The position numbers and the translations under genes were made by a program. From assembly GCA_905215525.1 (NCBI GenBank), contig CAJMQJ010000007.1:62001-126000 (forward strand): 64,000 nt of DNA, in the 5' to 3' direction. Shown in pieces: positions 46,400 through 54,642 of the stretch (position 1 is the first letter of the stretch; every line of letters starts with the position of its first letter). Under the pieces are notes generated by a model, which did not search any database, was not told the DNA's origin, and worked only from the letters and a program-made list of their open reading frames with translations. Source of the DNA: an uncultured bacterium. Lineage in GTDB: Bacteria; Actinomycetota; Coriobacteriia; Coriobacteriales; Coriobacteriaceae.

Positions 46400-47818
46400 A
46401 TGGGCAACGTGAACAACATGCCGTTTCTCTGGGGTTCCGCCACGGCGTCTTATCAGTGCGAGGGTGCCTGGAACGAAGACGGCAAAGGCCTCGGCGAGTG
46501 GGATTTCTTTAACCACACAAGCAATAAGAACATCAACCATGTTGACGGTGATGTATCTTGCGACTTCTACCATCGCTATGAAGAAGATATCCGCATGATG
46601 AAAGAAGGCGGACAAAACACCTATCGCTTCTCTCTTTCATGGAGTCGAATCATCCCCACGGGTATCGGCGAAGTGAATGAAGAGGGTATCGATTTTTATA
46701 ATCGAGTCATTGATTGCTGCCTCGAAAATGGCATAGAGCCCAACGTTACGCTGTTCCATTACGATCTGCCATTCACGCTTGCTTGCAAAGGCGGATGGCT
46801 GAACAACGACATGGCAGAGTGGTTCTGCAAATACGCCAAGATTTGCTTTGAGCGCTTTGGAGACCGCGTCAAAATCTGGGCTACCGTTAACGAGCCGCAT
46901 TTCTACAGCTACTGCGTAAACATGTTGGGCAACTATCCCCCCAATCGATCGCTCGACGTTCAGTCGTACATGCAGTTTCAATACAACCTGATGCGCGCAA
47001 GCGCACTCGCAGTCCGAGCATATCGTCAAATGGGCTACGACGGCATCATCGGCGCCGTCCACGATGGCGGCGTTGTCGAACTCGACCCGGCAACCGAGCA
47101 CCCTGATGACGTATTTCGATACGCAGACTTTTTCGCCAATCGCATGATTCTGGCACCAGCGCTTCAGGGTCAACTGCCGCCAGAAATGGACGAAATCCTT
47201 GAAAAACTTGGCGTCTCGCTCTATCGATCCCCAAATGACGTAGAAGAATTCAGAGACGGTAAAGTCGATTTTATTGGACTCAACGTGTATTGCCGAGAGT
47301 ATGTAACCGACTGGCACGGTGGAGAGCTTGCCGTTTCGGCGAACAATAAGGGCGGTTCGAGCAAAAAAGTCGAAGGAAAATGCATTGCGCCCTTGTTTGA
47401 AAGCGCCCGCGACAGCAATGTTCCCCGCAATAAATGGGGCCGCGAAATACTCCCAAGTTGCATGTATTCAACCATCATGGATGTCCACGAGCGCTATGAC
47501 GCGCCCCGCATCTTTATTACGGAAAACGGACATGGCGCCTATGAGCAACCAGACGCAGACGGAATGATCCACGATGATGACCGCATCGAGCTTCTGGGCC
47601 AGTTCATCGAGCACATGATGAGGGCTAAGCGCGACGGCGCGCGCGTTGAGGGCTACTACCTCTGGTCGACGATGGATCTGTATAGCTGGATCAACGGCTA
47701 CGAAAAACGATACGGACTTGTCCACATCGACTTTGAGAACAATCTGGAGCGCACCCCCAAAAAGAGCTGGTATTGGTACCGAGACCTTATCTCGAAGTAT
47801 CAGGAGCAGGAAGGTTAG
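46400..47818 (+). CDS. GH1 6-phospho-beta-glucosidase
   Basis: This cytoplasmic family 1 glycosidase (472 aa) splits phosphorylated beta-glucosides. The acid/base motif is ATVNEPHFYS and the nucleophile motif IFITENGHGA. The N-terminal FLWGSATASYQCEGAW and the C-terminal GYEKRYGLVHIDF, with the lysine and tyrosine that hold the phosphate, support the phospho-specific type. The ATG at 46400 has AAAGGGG upstream; the ATGs at 46382 and 46385 lack a site. The PTS gene starts 9 bases after its stop. Confidence 0.93.
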   Translation: MGNVNNMPFLWGSATASYQCEGAWNEDGKGLGEWDFFNHTSNKNINHVDGDVSCDFYHRYEEDIRMMKEGGQNTYRFSLSWSRIIPTGIGEVNEEGIDFYNRVIDCCLENGIEPNVTLFHYDLPFTLACKGGWLNNDMAEWFCKYAKICFERFGDRVKIWATVNEPHFYSYCVNMLGNYPPNRSLDVQSYMQFQYNLMRASALAVRAYRQMGYDGIIGAVHDGGVVELDPATEHPDDVFRYADFFANRMILAPALQGQLPPEMDEILEKLGVSLYRSPNDVEEFRDGKVDFIGLNVYCREYVTDWHGGELAVSANNKGGSSKKVEGKCIAPLFESARDSNVPRNKWGREILPSCMYSTIMDVHERYDAPRIFITENGHGAYEQPDADGMIHDDDRIELLGQFIEHMMRAKRDGARVEGYYLWSTMDLYSWINGYEKRYGLVHIDFENNLERTPKKSWYWYRDLISKYQEQEG

Positions 47819-47827
47819 GAGAAAGAG

Positions 47828-49228
47828 ATGAAATATCAGGCAATGTCCGAAACAGTCCTAAAGGCTGTTGGCGGCAAAGAGAACATTACATCGGTAACTC
47901 ATTGTGCGACGCGCCTTCGCATCGACGCACGAGACACCTCGATCATCGATCTCCAGCTCGCCAAATCGGCCGATCAGGCGCTCGGGGCAGTAGTCAGCGG
48001 TGGCCAGCTTCAGGTGATCATCGGCCCCAACGTCACCGAGGCTTACAACGACTTCCTCGACTTCGCGGGAATCGAAGTCGGCGGCGGCGCGGTTGCCGAC
48101 GATGCCCAAACCGCCAAGGATCTTGCAGAGGGTATCAAAAGCGGCAACACTGCCATGAGCCTGGTTGAGAAATTCGGAAATGTCTCCGCACAGGTATTCA
48201 TGCCCATCGTCCCGGCGCTCATCGTAGGCGGACTCATTCTTTCGATTAAGAATCTCCTGGTCAATTATTGTGGATTGAGCACCGATAGCGGAACTGCCCA
48301 GGTTCTGCTGGCGATCTTCAGCGCCTCATTTAGCTTCCTGCCCGTTTACCTAGGCTACCAGCTCGCCGCTGTCATGAAGATGCAGCCTATCATGGGCGCG
48401 CTGCTGGGCGCAATCATGATTAGCTCGTCTATTAGCGGTGCTGAGGGTCTCGACTTTCTTGGCATCCCCATCCCGACGAATGACTACTCGAGCACGGTGG
48501 TGCCAATCGTACTGGGCGTTGTGTTCATGTACTTTGTTGATCGCGGTCTTCAGAAAATCATCCCGGACGTTACCAAACTGTTCTTGAAGCCGCTACTCAC
48601 CATGTTTATTGTCGTGCCTGTTGAGCTGATTATCCTCGGCCCCGCCGGCAGCATGATGGGCTACGCGCTGAGTGATGCCGTCACGTGGCTCATGGATAAC
48701 GTGGCATTTATCGCTACTCCAATCCTTGCAGCCCTTAACCCCTATTTTGTCATGCTCGGTCTTGATAAGGCCTACATCGCAATCGAAGTTACGAGCTTGG
48801 CGCAGCTCGGCTGGGCGCCCATCATCTTTGGCTTCATCTCAAACCTCTGCATTGGCGGCACGAGTCTCGCCTTGGCAACTGCAATGAAAGGCAACAAGGA
48901 GAAGAGGGGTATGGTCACCACGGTTGCCGTCACCGCACTCTGCGGCGTAACTGAGCCCGCGTTCTACGGCTGCCTCATCGAGCGTCCCCGCCTGCTTGTC
49001 GGCACGGCAATCGGCGCCCTCTGCGCGGGACTCCCCGCAGGTATCTTCGTCCTGAAGGAGTATGTTGCGGGAGCATGCCCCGGCCTTCTTTCGGCGCTGA
49101 TTTTTATCGCTCCCGATGGATCCATGGGCAACTTCGTACTGGCGTGCGTTGTCGCCGTCATCGCCATCGTCGTCTCGTTCATCGCTGCACGCGTGATCAT
49201 CAAGAAGAACCCCAACTATATTGAGTAA
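47828..49228 (+). CDS. PTS EIIBC permease, beta-glucoside type
   Basis: This 466-aa membrane protein imports beta-glucosides with phosphorylation. The EIIB domain comes first (phosphorylated cysteine in THCATRLRID, near residue 26), then the EIIC domain with ten or so hydrophobic segments, including FMPIVPALIVGGLIL and GVTEPAFYGCLIERP. The order B then C matches BglF-type permeases, but the third domain, EIIA, is absent. GGAGAAAGAG precedes the ATG. A terminator follows. Confidence 0.92.
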   Translation: MKYQAMSETVLKAVGGKENITSVTHCATRLRIDARDTSIIDLQLAKSADQALGAVVSGGQLQVIIGPNVTEAYNDFLDFAGIEVGGGAVADDAQTAKDLAEGIKSGNTAMSLVEKFGNVSAQVFMPIVPALIVGGLILSIKNLLVNYCGLSTDSGTAQVLLAIFSASFSFLPVYLGYQLAAVMKMQPIMGALLGAIMISSSISGAEGLDFLGIPIPTNDYSSTVVPIVLGVVFMYFVDRGLQKIIPDVTKLFLKPLLTMFIVVPVELIILGPAGSMMGYALSDAVTWLMDNVAFIATPILAALNPYFVMLGLDKAYIAIEVTSLAQLGWAPIIFGFISNLCIGGTSLALATAMKGNKEKRGMVTTVAVTALCGVTEPAFYGCLIERPRLLVGTAIGALCAGLPAGIFVLKEYVAGACPGLLSALIFIAPDGSMGNFVLACVVAVIAIVVSFIAARVIIKKNPNYIE

Positions 49229-49329
49229 ATGCCCGCTGTTTGCATTGGGGACATCCTCGGCAGACCATTAGCAAGAACCCAAGAAGTCCCTTAGGAGCTC
49301 GATTAATCCATTCGGATTCCTGAGGCACA

Positions 49330-49370
49330 AACGACCCCGATTCCACAATGAAATCGGGGTCGTTGTTTCT
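49330..49370 (+). terminator. Terminator of the GH1/PTS operon
   Basis: ACGACCCCGATT and AATCGGGGTCGT form a perfect 12-bp stem, followed by TGTTTC. Confidence 0.85.
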
Positions 49371-49420
49371 AAAGCCGTCGATAGACAATCGGTGTTTACC
49401 TTAGCTCCCTATCCAAGTTA

Positions 49421-49487
49421 ATTATCCACGCTCGTTCTCCGGTCGGGAGATTTTCTTCTCTCTCGTGTCCAGAAATCCACGCTCGAG
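49421..49487. repeat. GCGTGGATAATCT palindrome cluster, copy 2
   Basis: AATTATCCACGCTCG, CGGGAGA and AAATCCACGCTCG repeat the elements seen at 45292-45399, in a more degenerate form. Confidence 0.6.
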
Positions 49488-49515
49488 CAGGACATCCAGG
49501 ACCGTACCTGCCCTT

Positions 49516-49572
49516 GTCTCGATCTGTAACAGCAGGAGACCTATTCCGCTTCTACATGTTACAGATCAAGAT
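49516..49572. repeat. CTGTAACAG palindrome, copy 3
   Basis: TCTCGATCTGTAACA and TGTTACAGATCAAGA form an inverted repeat with a spacer of about 27 bases. Confidence 0.8.
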
Positions 49573-49595
49573 ATTCCTAAAACACCCTAAGTTTC

Positions 49596-49653
49596 ATCTC
49601 AATCTGTAACAGTTAGATGCCAAATATCGGTCTTGGTGTTACAGATTTAGACA
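49596..49653. repeat. CTGTAACAG palindrome, copy 4
   Basis: TCTCAATCTGTAAC and GTTACAGATTTAGA form an inverted repeat. It follows copy 3 by about 23 bases, the same paired layout as copies 1 and 2. Confidence 0.8.
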
Positions 49654-49712
49654 AACTGGAGGACGAGACAAACCAAAAACGGGATGGGCGCTAACCCAAT
49701 GGCGCACCACCT

Positions 49713-49751
49713 AAATAGAAACGGGCCCTGTCCCACAAGGAACAGAGCCCG
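49713..49751 (-). terminator. tRNA-Thr(UGU) terminator
   Basis: CGGGC and GCCCG with an inner CTGT/ACAG pairing form a stem 10 bases after the tRNA, followed by TTTCTATTT on the minus strand. Confidence 0.75.
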
Positions 49752-49760
49752 AAACTCTCA

Positions 49761-49835
49761 TGGAGCCAGTGACAGGAATCGAACCTGCAACCCACTGATT
49801 ACAAATCAGTTGCGCTACCGTTGCGCCACACTGGC
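49761..49835 (-). tRNA. tRNA-Thr (anticodon TGT)
   Basis: Acceptor GCCAGTG/CACTGGC, anticodon loop TTTGTAA and an encoded TCCA end are present. The gene stands alone and has its own terminator. Confidence 0.94.
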
Positions 49836-49987
49836 ACACTTGGCGCTTTCGCGCGAAGCCAATTAAGAATAAAGGAATTGCGGACGAGGCGCAACAGGCC
49901 GCGCGGCGTTATATAAATATGCAAAATCCAGCAACAACACGTACCAAGCCCGTTCATTTCTGTCAGTTCGCCCTCAATCTTAAAACT

Positions 49988-50049
49988 CTTCGCCAGAACG
50001 AATAGTTTTAATTACAATTGGCTATATAAAACTATTCGTTCTGGCGAAG
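49988..50049. promoter_or_regulatory. 22-bp perfect inverted repeat at the HTH-HipA start
   Basis: Arms 49988-50009 and 50028-50049 are perfect reverse complements with an 18-base AT-rich loop that contains TATATAA, a possible -10 box. The right arm ends in GCGAAG and overlaps the presumed ribosome site AAGGG before the ATG at 50059. It could be an autoregulatory operator, an mRNA hairpin that hides the ribosome site, or both. Confidence 0.8.
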
Positions 50050-50058
50050 GGTTTCGCG

Positions 50059-51399
50059 ATGTTGACTACAAAGGAAGCAGCCGAACTGCTCGGCATCACC
50101 CCGCGCAGGGTGCAGGAGCTCATTAAGAACGGCGCGCTGACCGCCCGCAAGGCTTCTGGCGTGTGGCTTATCGACAAAGACAGCGTAGACACGCGACTCC
50201 GCTCCGCAACCAAAAGAGGGGGACGGCCTCGTCGCGGGCATGGGAAAAGCGAAATCGCATTTACCCTCATGAACCGCACGCACGAAGTGGCCCAGCTGGT
50301 CTACAGCAGATCACGGAAAGACTTCACCCACATCGGTGCCGACATCGATTACGCCCACGCCCCTATTGGAGTATTTGGCCCTAATAGCCCCATATCGCTC
50401 GACTCCTTCCGCATCTGGTGGCGCGGCCGCGGTATCCCGCTCGCACGCATTGGGCTAGCCTCCCTGCTTGCAGAAGCCGCAGTCGATGTTCCCGATGAAC
50501 TCGTACAGCGAAATCTTGGTCTCTCCTTATCCGACCAGTATTGGATTAGGCCCCAAGACTCCGGTCTCGCGTGGGAAGATATCAATTTCTTCAATAATGC
50601 TTTTGACGACGTCTCTCTCAGCATCGCGCCCTTCGCCCCAGAGGGCAAGGCGGCTGCCGCAAAGCCCGACAACACCTCGGACGGCAATCTTCAAAAGTAC
50701 TGGACATGCGAGGGTGACCGTCGAATCCTCCACAAGGCAGGTGCGCATCTAAACCAGGAACCCTATAACGAGATGGTGGCGACTGCACTTCACCGTCGCA
50801 TCCTAAACGCTTGCGATTATGTACCCTATTCGCTCGAAGGCGTGGGTACTTCTGCCCTGAGCATATGCGATGTCTTCTTAACTGATGAAGAAGAGTATGT
50901 CCCTGCGTTCTATGTAAACCAGCACGCAAACGCAGATGAACGGCTAACCGACTACGAGCGATATGTAGCAAACTGCGAAGAGCTCGGGGTGACAGGCGTC
51001 AAGGATGCCCTTGACCGCATGATTGTATGCGACGACATCATCGCCAACTATGACCGCCATTGGCGTAACTTTGGCCTTGTACGAAACGTCAACACGCTAA
51101 CCTGCAGACCTGCCCCCATCTTCGATTCGGGCTCATCGCTCTGGTGCAACATTTCTCTTGAGGAGCTTCGGGCAGGAGAGCACAGTTTTACCAGCGCGCA
51201 GTTTCATTCAAGCCCCGCGAAACAAATGCTGCTTGTTGAGGATATGAGCTGGTTTGACGGCGACAAACTCGAAGGCTTCGTTGACGAGGCACTCGAGATT
51301 CTGTCCAGAAACGACGCGCTCACGGCAAGGCTGCCATATCTAAAAGAGGCACTTACATGGCGCCTCCGTAGAATGATCGACATCGCTGAATGGAGTTAG
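50059..51399 (+). CDS. Single-chain helix-turn-helix/HipA-like kinase
   Basis: This 446-aa protein joins two parts. Residues about 1-50 form an excisionase/MerR-type helix-turn-helix (MLTTKEAAELLGITPRRVQE, GVWLIDKDSVDTR). The rest resembles HipA-type serine kinases: a phosphate loop region near LQKYWTCEGDRRILHKAG, an EPYNEMVATALHRRIL helix, the catalytic DDIIANYDRHWRNFGLV and the metal-binding PAPIFDSGSSL. In ordinary hip modules the DNA-binding antitoxin HipB is a separate gene; none is adjacent here. No signal peptide. A 22-bp inverted repeat covers the promoter and ribosome site. It stands alone between tRNA-Thr and a convergent operon. Confidence 0.75.
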   Translation: MLTTKEAAELLGITPRRVQELIKNGALTARKASGVWLIDKDSVDTRLRSATKRGGRPRRGHGKSEIAFTLMNRTHEVAQLVYSRSRKDFTHIGADIDYAHAPIGVFGPNSPISLDSFRIWWRGRGIPLARIGLASLLAEAAVDVPDELVQRNLGLSLSDQYWIRPQDSGLAWEDINFFNNAFDDVSLSIAPFAPEGKAAAAKPDNTSDGNLQKYWTCEGDRRILHKAGAHLNQEPYNEMVATALHRRILNACDYVPYSLEGVGTSALSICDVFLTDEEEYVPAFYVNQHANADERLTDYERYVANCEELGVTGVKDALDRMIVCDDIIANYDRHWRNFGLVRNVNTLTCRPAPIFDSGSSLWCNISLEELRAGEHSFTSAQFHSSPAKQMLLVEDMSWFDGDKLEGFVDEALEILSRNDALTARLPYLKEALTWRLRRMIDIAEWS

Positions 51400-51426
51400 C
51401 GAGACAGCGTCGCACCGTCAGCTCCC

Positions 51427-52104
51427 CTACCTCCCGCGGAGGGCCTTGAGCTTGGCCAGGGCATTGGGGCTCAGGCGACTGCCTAGAGTCATCTTGATCT
51501 GCGGAGCTTCCTCTGCCTCGTGAACATCGTTATCTATCTGCTTGATCTCGTCCACCAGCATGCGGCTCGAGATGCGCGTAACGCCCTTACCCATGACGAC
51601 GGCCTGGATCGTGCCGTCGCTCGACACCACGGAGCACGCGCGGCCTTCCTCGCGCGCCTCGATGCAGAGCTTCTGCACCACGGTGTCGGCCGATACGCCC
51701 GTCGGCGAAAACTCGATGCGCACGCCGCGGGCCGGCAGGTTGGGGCGCTCGCTGGAGATATTGCCCGCGCCGTCAAACACGATTACGGCCTCGTAGCGGC
51801 CCTGGGCAAACGCGGCAACATCGTTGATGAGTGCCGTGCGCGCCATATCGTGAACGTCGCTGGAATACGGATCATCGGAATGGTCGTAGACGAGCTTTTC
51901 GTAGCGCGGCGTGCAGTGGATCACGTTGTAGCCGTCGACCACCAGCAGCTCGGGCTTATTGGAGTGCACCGTCGAGACCGGGTCGGCGATGGCCTGCGCA
52001 AACGCATTGCCGCCCACGCCATAGGTCGCGGCCGAAACAATCGGCTTGGCCGAGCCTTCGCCAAAGCGCTTGGCCTTGGACTTGGCGCGGTTCTTCTTGG
52101 ACAT
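51427..52104 (-). CDS. NYN-domain ribonuclease, YacP/Rae1 type
   Basis: The 225-aa protein has a basic N-terminal tail (MSKKNRAKSKAKRFGEG) and a PIN-like NYN domain from about residue 50: LLVVDGYNVIHCTP with the catalytic aspartate, VIVFDGAGN, and SSDGTIQAVVMGKGVTRISSR. In Bacillus the equivalent protein, Rae1, cuts mRNA on the ribosome. GGGGGAGGAG at the end of rlmB serves as its ribosome site; the gap is 3 bases. It is the last gene of the disA operon; cysS-rlmB-yacP order is common in Gram-positive bacteria. Confidence 0.9.
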   Translation of the reverse strand: MSKKNRAKSKAKRFGEGSAKPIVSAATYGVGGNAFAQAIADPVSTVHSNKPELLVVDGYNVIHCTPRYEKLVYDHSDDPYSSDVHDMARTALINDVAAFAQGRYEAVIVFDGAGNISSERPNLPARGVRIEFSPTGVSADTVVQKLCIEAREEGRACSVVSSDGTIQAVVMGKGVTRISSRMLVDEIKQIDNDVHEAEEAPQIKMTLGSRLSPNALAKLKALRGR

Positions 52105-52107
52105 GCG

Positions 52108-53028
52108 CTACTCCTCCCCCATGAGCTCGCCGGCATTGCGGCGCAGCCACTCAAAGCACAGCGCGGTGGTCGCCTGGGCCACATTGAGACTCTCGGTCAT
52201 GCCGCGCTGGGGAAGCTTGGTCAAAAAGTCGCATTTCTCGAGCACCAGGCGCGAGATGCCGTCGCCCTCGGAGCCCATGACGAGCGCAACGCGGCCCTCG
52301 AAGGGAGCATCCCAGCAACTGCCCTCGGCGTGCTCGGAAGCACCGCCCACCCAAAAGCTGGCGGCCTTGAGGTCGTCAAGCGCTCGGGCGATATTGGGAA
52401 CCTGCGCGATGGGCAGGTGCATGACGGCACCAGCGGAGGTTTTGTAGCTGCCCACGGTCACACCGGCGGCGCGCTTGTTGGCAATGATGACGCCCGCTGC
52501 GCCCACGACCTCGGCAGAGCGCACGATCGCACCAAAATTGCCATCGTCGGTCACATGGTCGAGCACGACGACGAGCGCCGGTCCTTCACCCGCGCGATCG
52601 AGAATATCGGCGACATCGGCATAGGGGAAATTGCCCACCTCGAGCGCAATGCCCTGGTGAGCGCCATGGCTCGACAGCGCATCGAGCTGCGTGCGCGGCA
52701 CATACTTAATGCGGACGTCCGCGGCGTTGAGGTCGTCGACCAGACGCGACAAGGCGGCATCGCGCTCCCCGCCCTCGGCGATGAGCGCGCACTTGACGGG
52801 AAAGCCGGTACGCAGTGCCTCGGCGGCAGCACGACGACCTTCGATAAACTCGCCCTTGGGAACCTGAACGTTGTCGCGGTTGCGATCTCGCTGCGAACGC
52901 GCAGCCTGGGCTTGGGAGCGCTCGCGCTGGCCCTTGGGAGTGGCAGCGCGGTCGTTGCGGCGAATCGCACGCGAGCCAGAAGCAGCCTGCTTGCCTCCAC
53001 GCGGTGCACGTTTGCGATTGTCGGCCAT
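52108..53028 (-). CDS. rlmB: 23S rRNA (guanosine-2'-O-)-methyltransferase, RlmB/TrmH family
   Basis: This SPOUT methyltransferase (306 aa) has a basic, low-complexity N-terminal extension of about 55 residues, then the substrate-binding domain (GEFIEGRRAAAEAL) and the knotted catalytic domain with DHVTDDGNFGAIVRSAEVVG, VALVMGSEGDGISRLV and RGMTESLNVAQATTALCFEW. AAGGAGG lies before the ATG. Downstream is yacP; upstream is cysS across a 144-base structured gap. Confidence 0.93.
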   Translation of the reverse strand: MADNRKRAPRGGKQAASGSRAIRRNDRAATPKGQRERSQAQAARSQRDRNRDNVQVPKGEFIEGRRAAAEALRTGFPVKCALIAEGGERDAALSRLVDDLNAADVRIKYVPRTQLDALSSHGAHQGIALEVGNFPYADVADILDRAGEGPALVVVLDHVTDDGNFGAIVRSAEVVGAAGVIIANKRAAGVTVGSYKTSAGAVMHLPIAQVPNIARALDDLKAASFWVGGASEHAEGSCWDAPFEGRVALVMGSEGDGISRLVLEKCDFLTKLPQRGMTESLNVAQATTALCFEWLRRNAGELMGEE

Positions 53029-53062
53029 AAAACGGCCTCCTTAAATAGATAACGAACAAGAA

Positions 53063-53166
53063 TCGACCGTCCGAGCCACGGCACCTTGCCTTTCAATCGT
53101 TGGGCATGACCACCAGGTCTATGCCCCCCCTCTTTCAAGGCAATCTGCCGCACCTCGAACGGTCGA
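53063..53166 (-). repeat. Long imperfect palindrome between cysS and rlmB
   Basis: TCGACCGTCCGAG (53063-53075) and CTCGAACGGTCGA (53154-53166) pair with one mismatch; inside, GGCACCTTGCCTT pairs with AAGGCAATCTGCC, and GGGCAT with ATGCCC (53102-53126). Transcribed, this would be a long double-stranded hairpin within the operon mRNA. Confidence 0.7.
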
Positions 53167-53172
53167 CAAATA

Positions 53173-54639
53173 CTAGAGACTCTTAATGCGAGTACCCGCG
53201 GCCGTATCTTCAATCGTCAGCCCGAGGTCCTTGAGCTGGTCGCGGATGGCGTCGGCCAGATCCCAGTTCTTGGCGGCACGGGCCTCGGCACGGGCCTCGA
53301 GAATCTTGGCAGCGGCCTCGTCCACGTCGTCACCCGTGTAGGCGACCAGGCCGGCGGCAACGCCCAGCAGGCCCAGCGGCAACTCGACCTTGGGCTCGGG
53401 GAGCTCGACGCCAAACGTATCGAGCAGCTCAACCAGCGTATCGGCAGCAGCAAGCGCAGCGGCCTTGTCGGCAGCGTCGCCCGCCTGCTCCAGGTACTGG
53501 TTGCACTCGGTCACAAAGCCAAAGACGGCGCCCATGGCGCCGGCGGTGTTAAAGTCGTCGTCCATGCACTCCTTAAAGGTGGCACGGGTCTCGGCGGCCT
53601 TGGAGGCAAACGCCTCGGATGCTGCCTCATCGGCGTCGGCCGTCGCATGGTTCGCGGCCCAGCGCAGGTTCTCGACCGTACCGGCGATACGCGTGAGCGA
53701 GTTCTCGGCACCCTCCAGGCGCTCCCAAGAAAAGTCGAGCGGCGAGCGATAGCTCGTCTGCAGCATCAGCAGGCGCAGGGCGGCAGCGGAGTGCTGCTCG
53801 AGCACCTCGGCCAGCGTAAAGAAGTTGCCGAGCGACTTGGACATCTTCTCGCCGTCTACCAGCAGCATGCCCGTGTGCATCCAGGTGTTGGAGAAGCCCT
53901 GGTGCCAGGCGCAGGTGGCCTGGGCGCACTCGTTCTCGTGATGCGGGAAGGCAAGATCGGAGCCGCCGCCGTGGATGTCGATCGGGGTGCCCAGGTAGCG
54001 GTGCACCATGGCGGCGCACTCGGTGTGCCAGCCGGGACGGCCCTCGCCCCAGGGGCTCGGCCAGCTGGGCTCGCCGGGCTTGGCAGCCTTCCACAGGGCA
54101 AAGTCGAGAGGGTCGTTCTTGTCCTCGTTCTCCTCGATGCGCGCGCCAACCATAAGGTCGTCGATGTTGCGGCCCGAGACCTGACCATAGTTGGAATCGC
54201 TGCGCACGGCAAAGTACACGTCGCCGTTATCGGCGGCGTAGGCGTGGCCCTGCTCGATGAGCGTCTTGATCATGGCGATCATGGGGCCGATCTCTTTGGT
54301 GGCGCGGGGGCGCACATCGGGATCGAGCACGTTGGCGGCACGCATGACGCCGATGAACTTGTCGGAGAACTCCGTCGCGACCTCGGCAGCCGTACGGCCC
54401 TGCTCGTTGGCGCGCTTGATGATCTTGTCGTCGACGTCGGTGAGGTTCTGGGCGAACGTGACCTCGTAGCCGCTCGCGATGAGCCAGCGACGAATCACGT
54501 CAAAGCTGATGAACGTGCGGGCATTGCCGATGTGGATGTTGTCGTAGACCGTGGGGCCGCACACGTACATGCGGACCTTGCCGGACTCGATGGGCTGGAA
54601 CTCTTCCTTTTTATGGGTAGCGCTGTTGTAGATACGCAT
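53173..54639 (-). CDS. cysS: Cysteinyl-tRNA synthetase
   Basis: This class I synthetase (488 aa) has the zinc-site cysteine in MYVCGPTVYDNIHIGNAR, where HIGN is the HIGH signature, further zinc ligands in HTECAAM and HHENECAQ, and the second signature DGEKMSKSLGNFF. AAGGAG lies just before the ATG. It starts 3 bases after the ispF stop, so it is coupled to it. The C-terminal half of the anticodon domain is present. Confidence 0.97.
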   Translation of the reverse strand: MRIYNSATHKKEEFQPIESGKVRMYVCGPTVYDNIHIGNARTFISFDVIRRWLIASGYEVTFAQNLTDVDDKIIKRANEQGRTAAEVATEFSDKFIGVMRAANVLDPDVRPRATKEIGPMIAMIKTLIEQGHAYAADNGDVYFAVRSDSNYGQVSGRNIDDLMVGARIEENEDKNDPLDFALWKAAKPGEPSWPSPWGEGRPGWHTECAAMVHRYLGTPIDIHGGGSDLAFPHHENECAQATCAWHQGFSNTWMHTGMLLVDGEKMSKSLGNFFTLAEVLEQHSAAALRLLMLQTSYRSPLDFSWERLEGAENSLTRIAGTVENLRWAANHATADADEAASEAFASKAAETRATFKECMDDDFNTAGAMGAVFGFVTECNQYLEQAGDAADKAAALAAADTLVELLDTFGVELPEPKVELPLGLLGVAAGLVAYTGDDVDEAAAKILEARAEARAAKNWDLADAIRDQLKDLGLTIEDTAAGTRIKSL

Positions 54640-54642
54640 TCG

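Noticed and set aside
49380..50058. Integrative element beside tRNA-Thr(UGU)
   Set aside because: No integrase and no direct repeat of the tRNA 3' end was seen in the window; the region holds only palindromic repeats.
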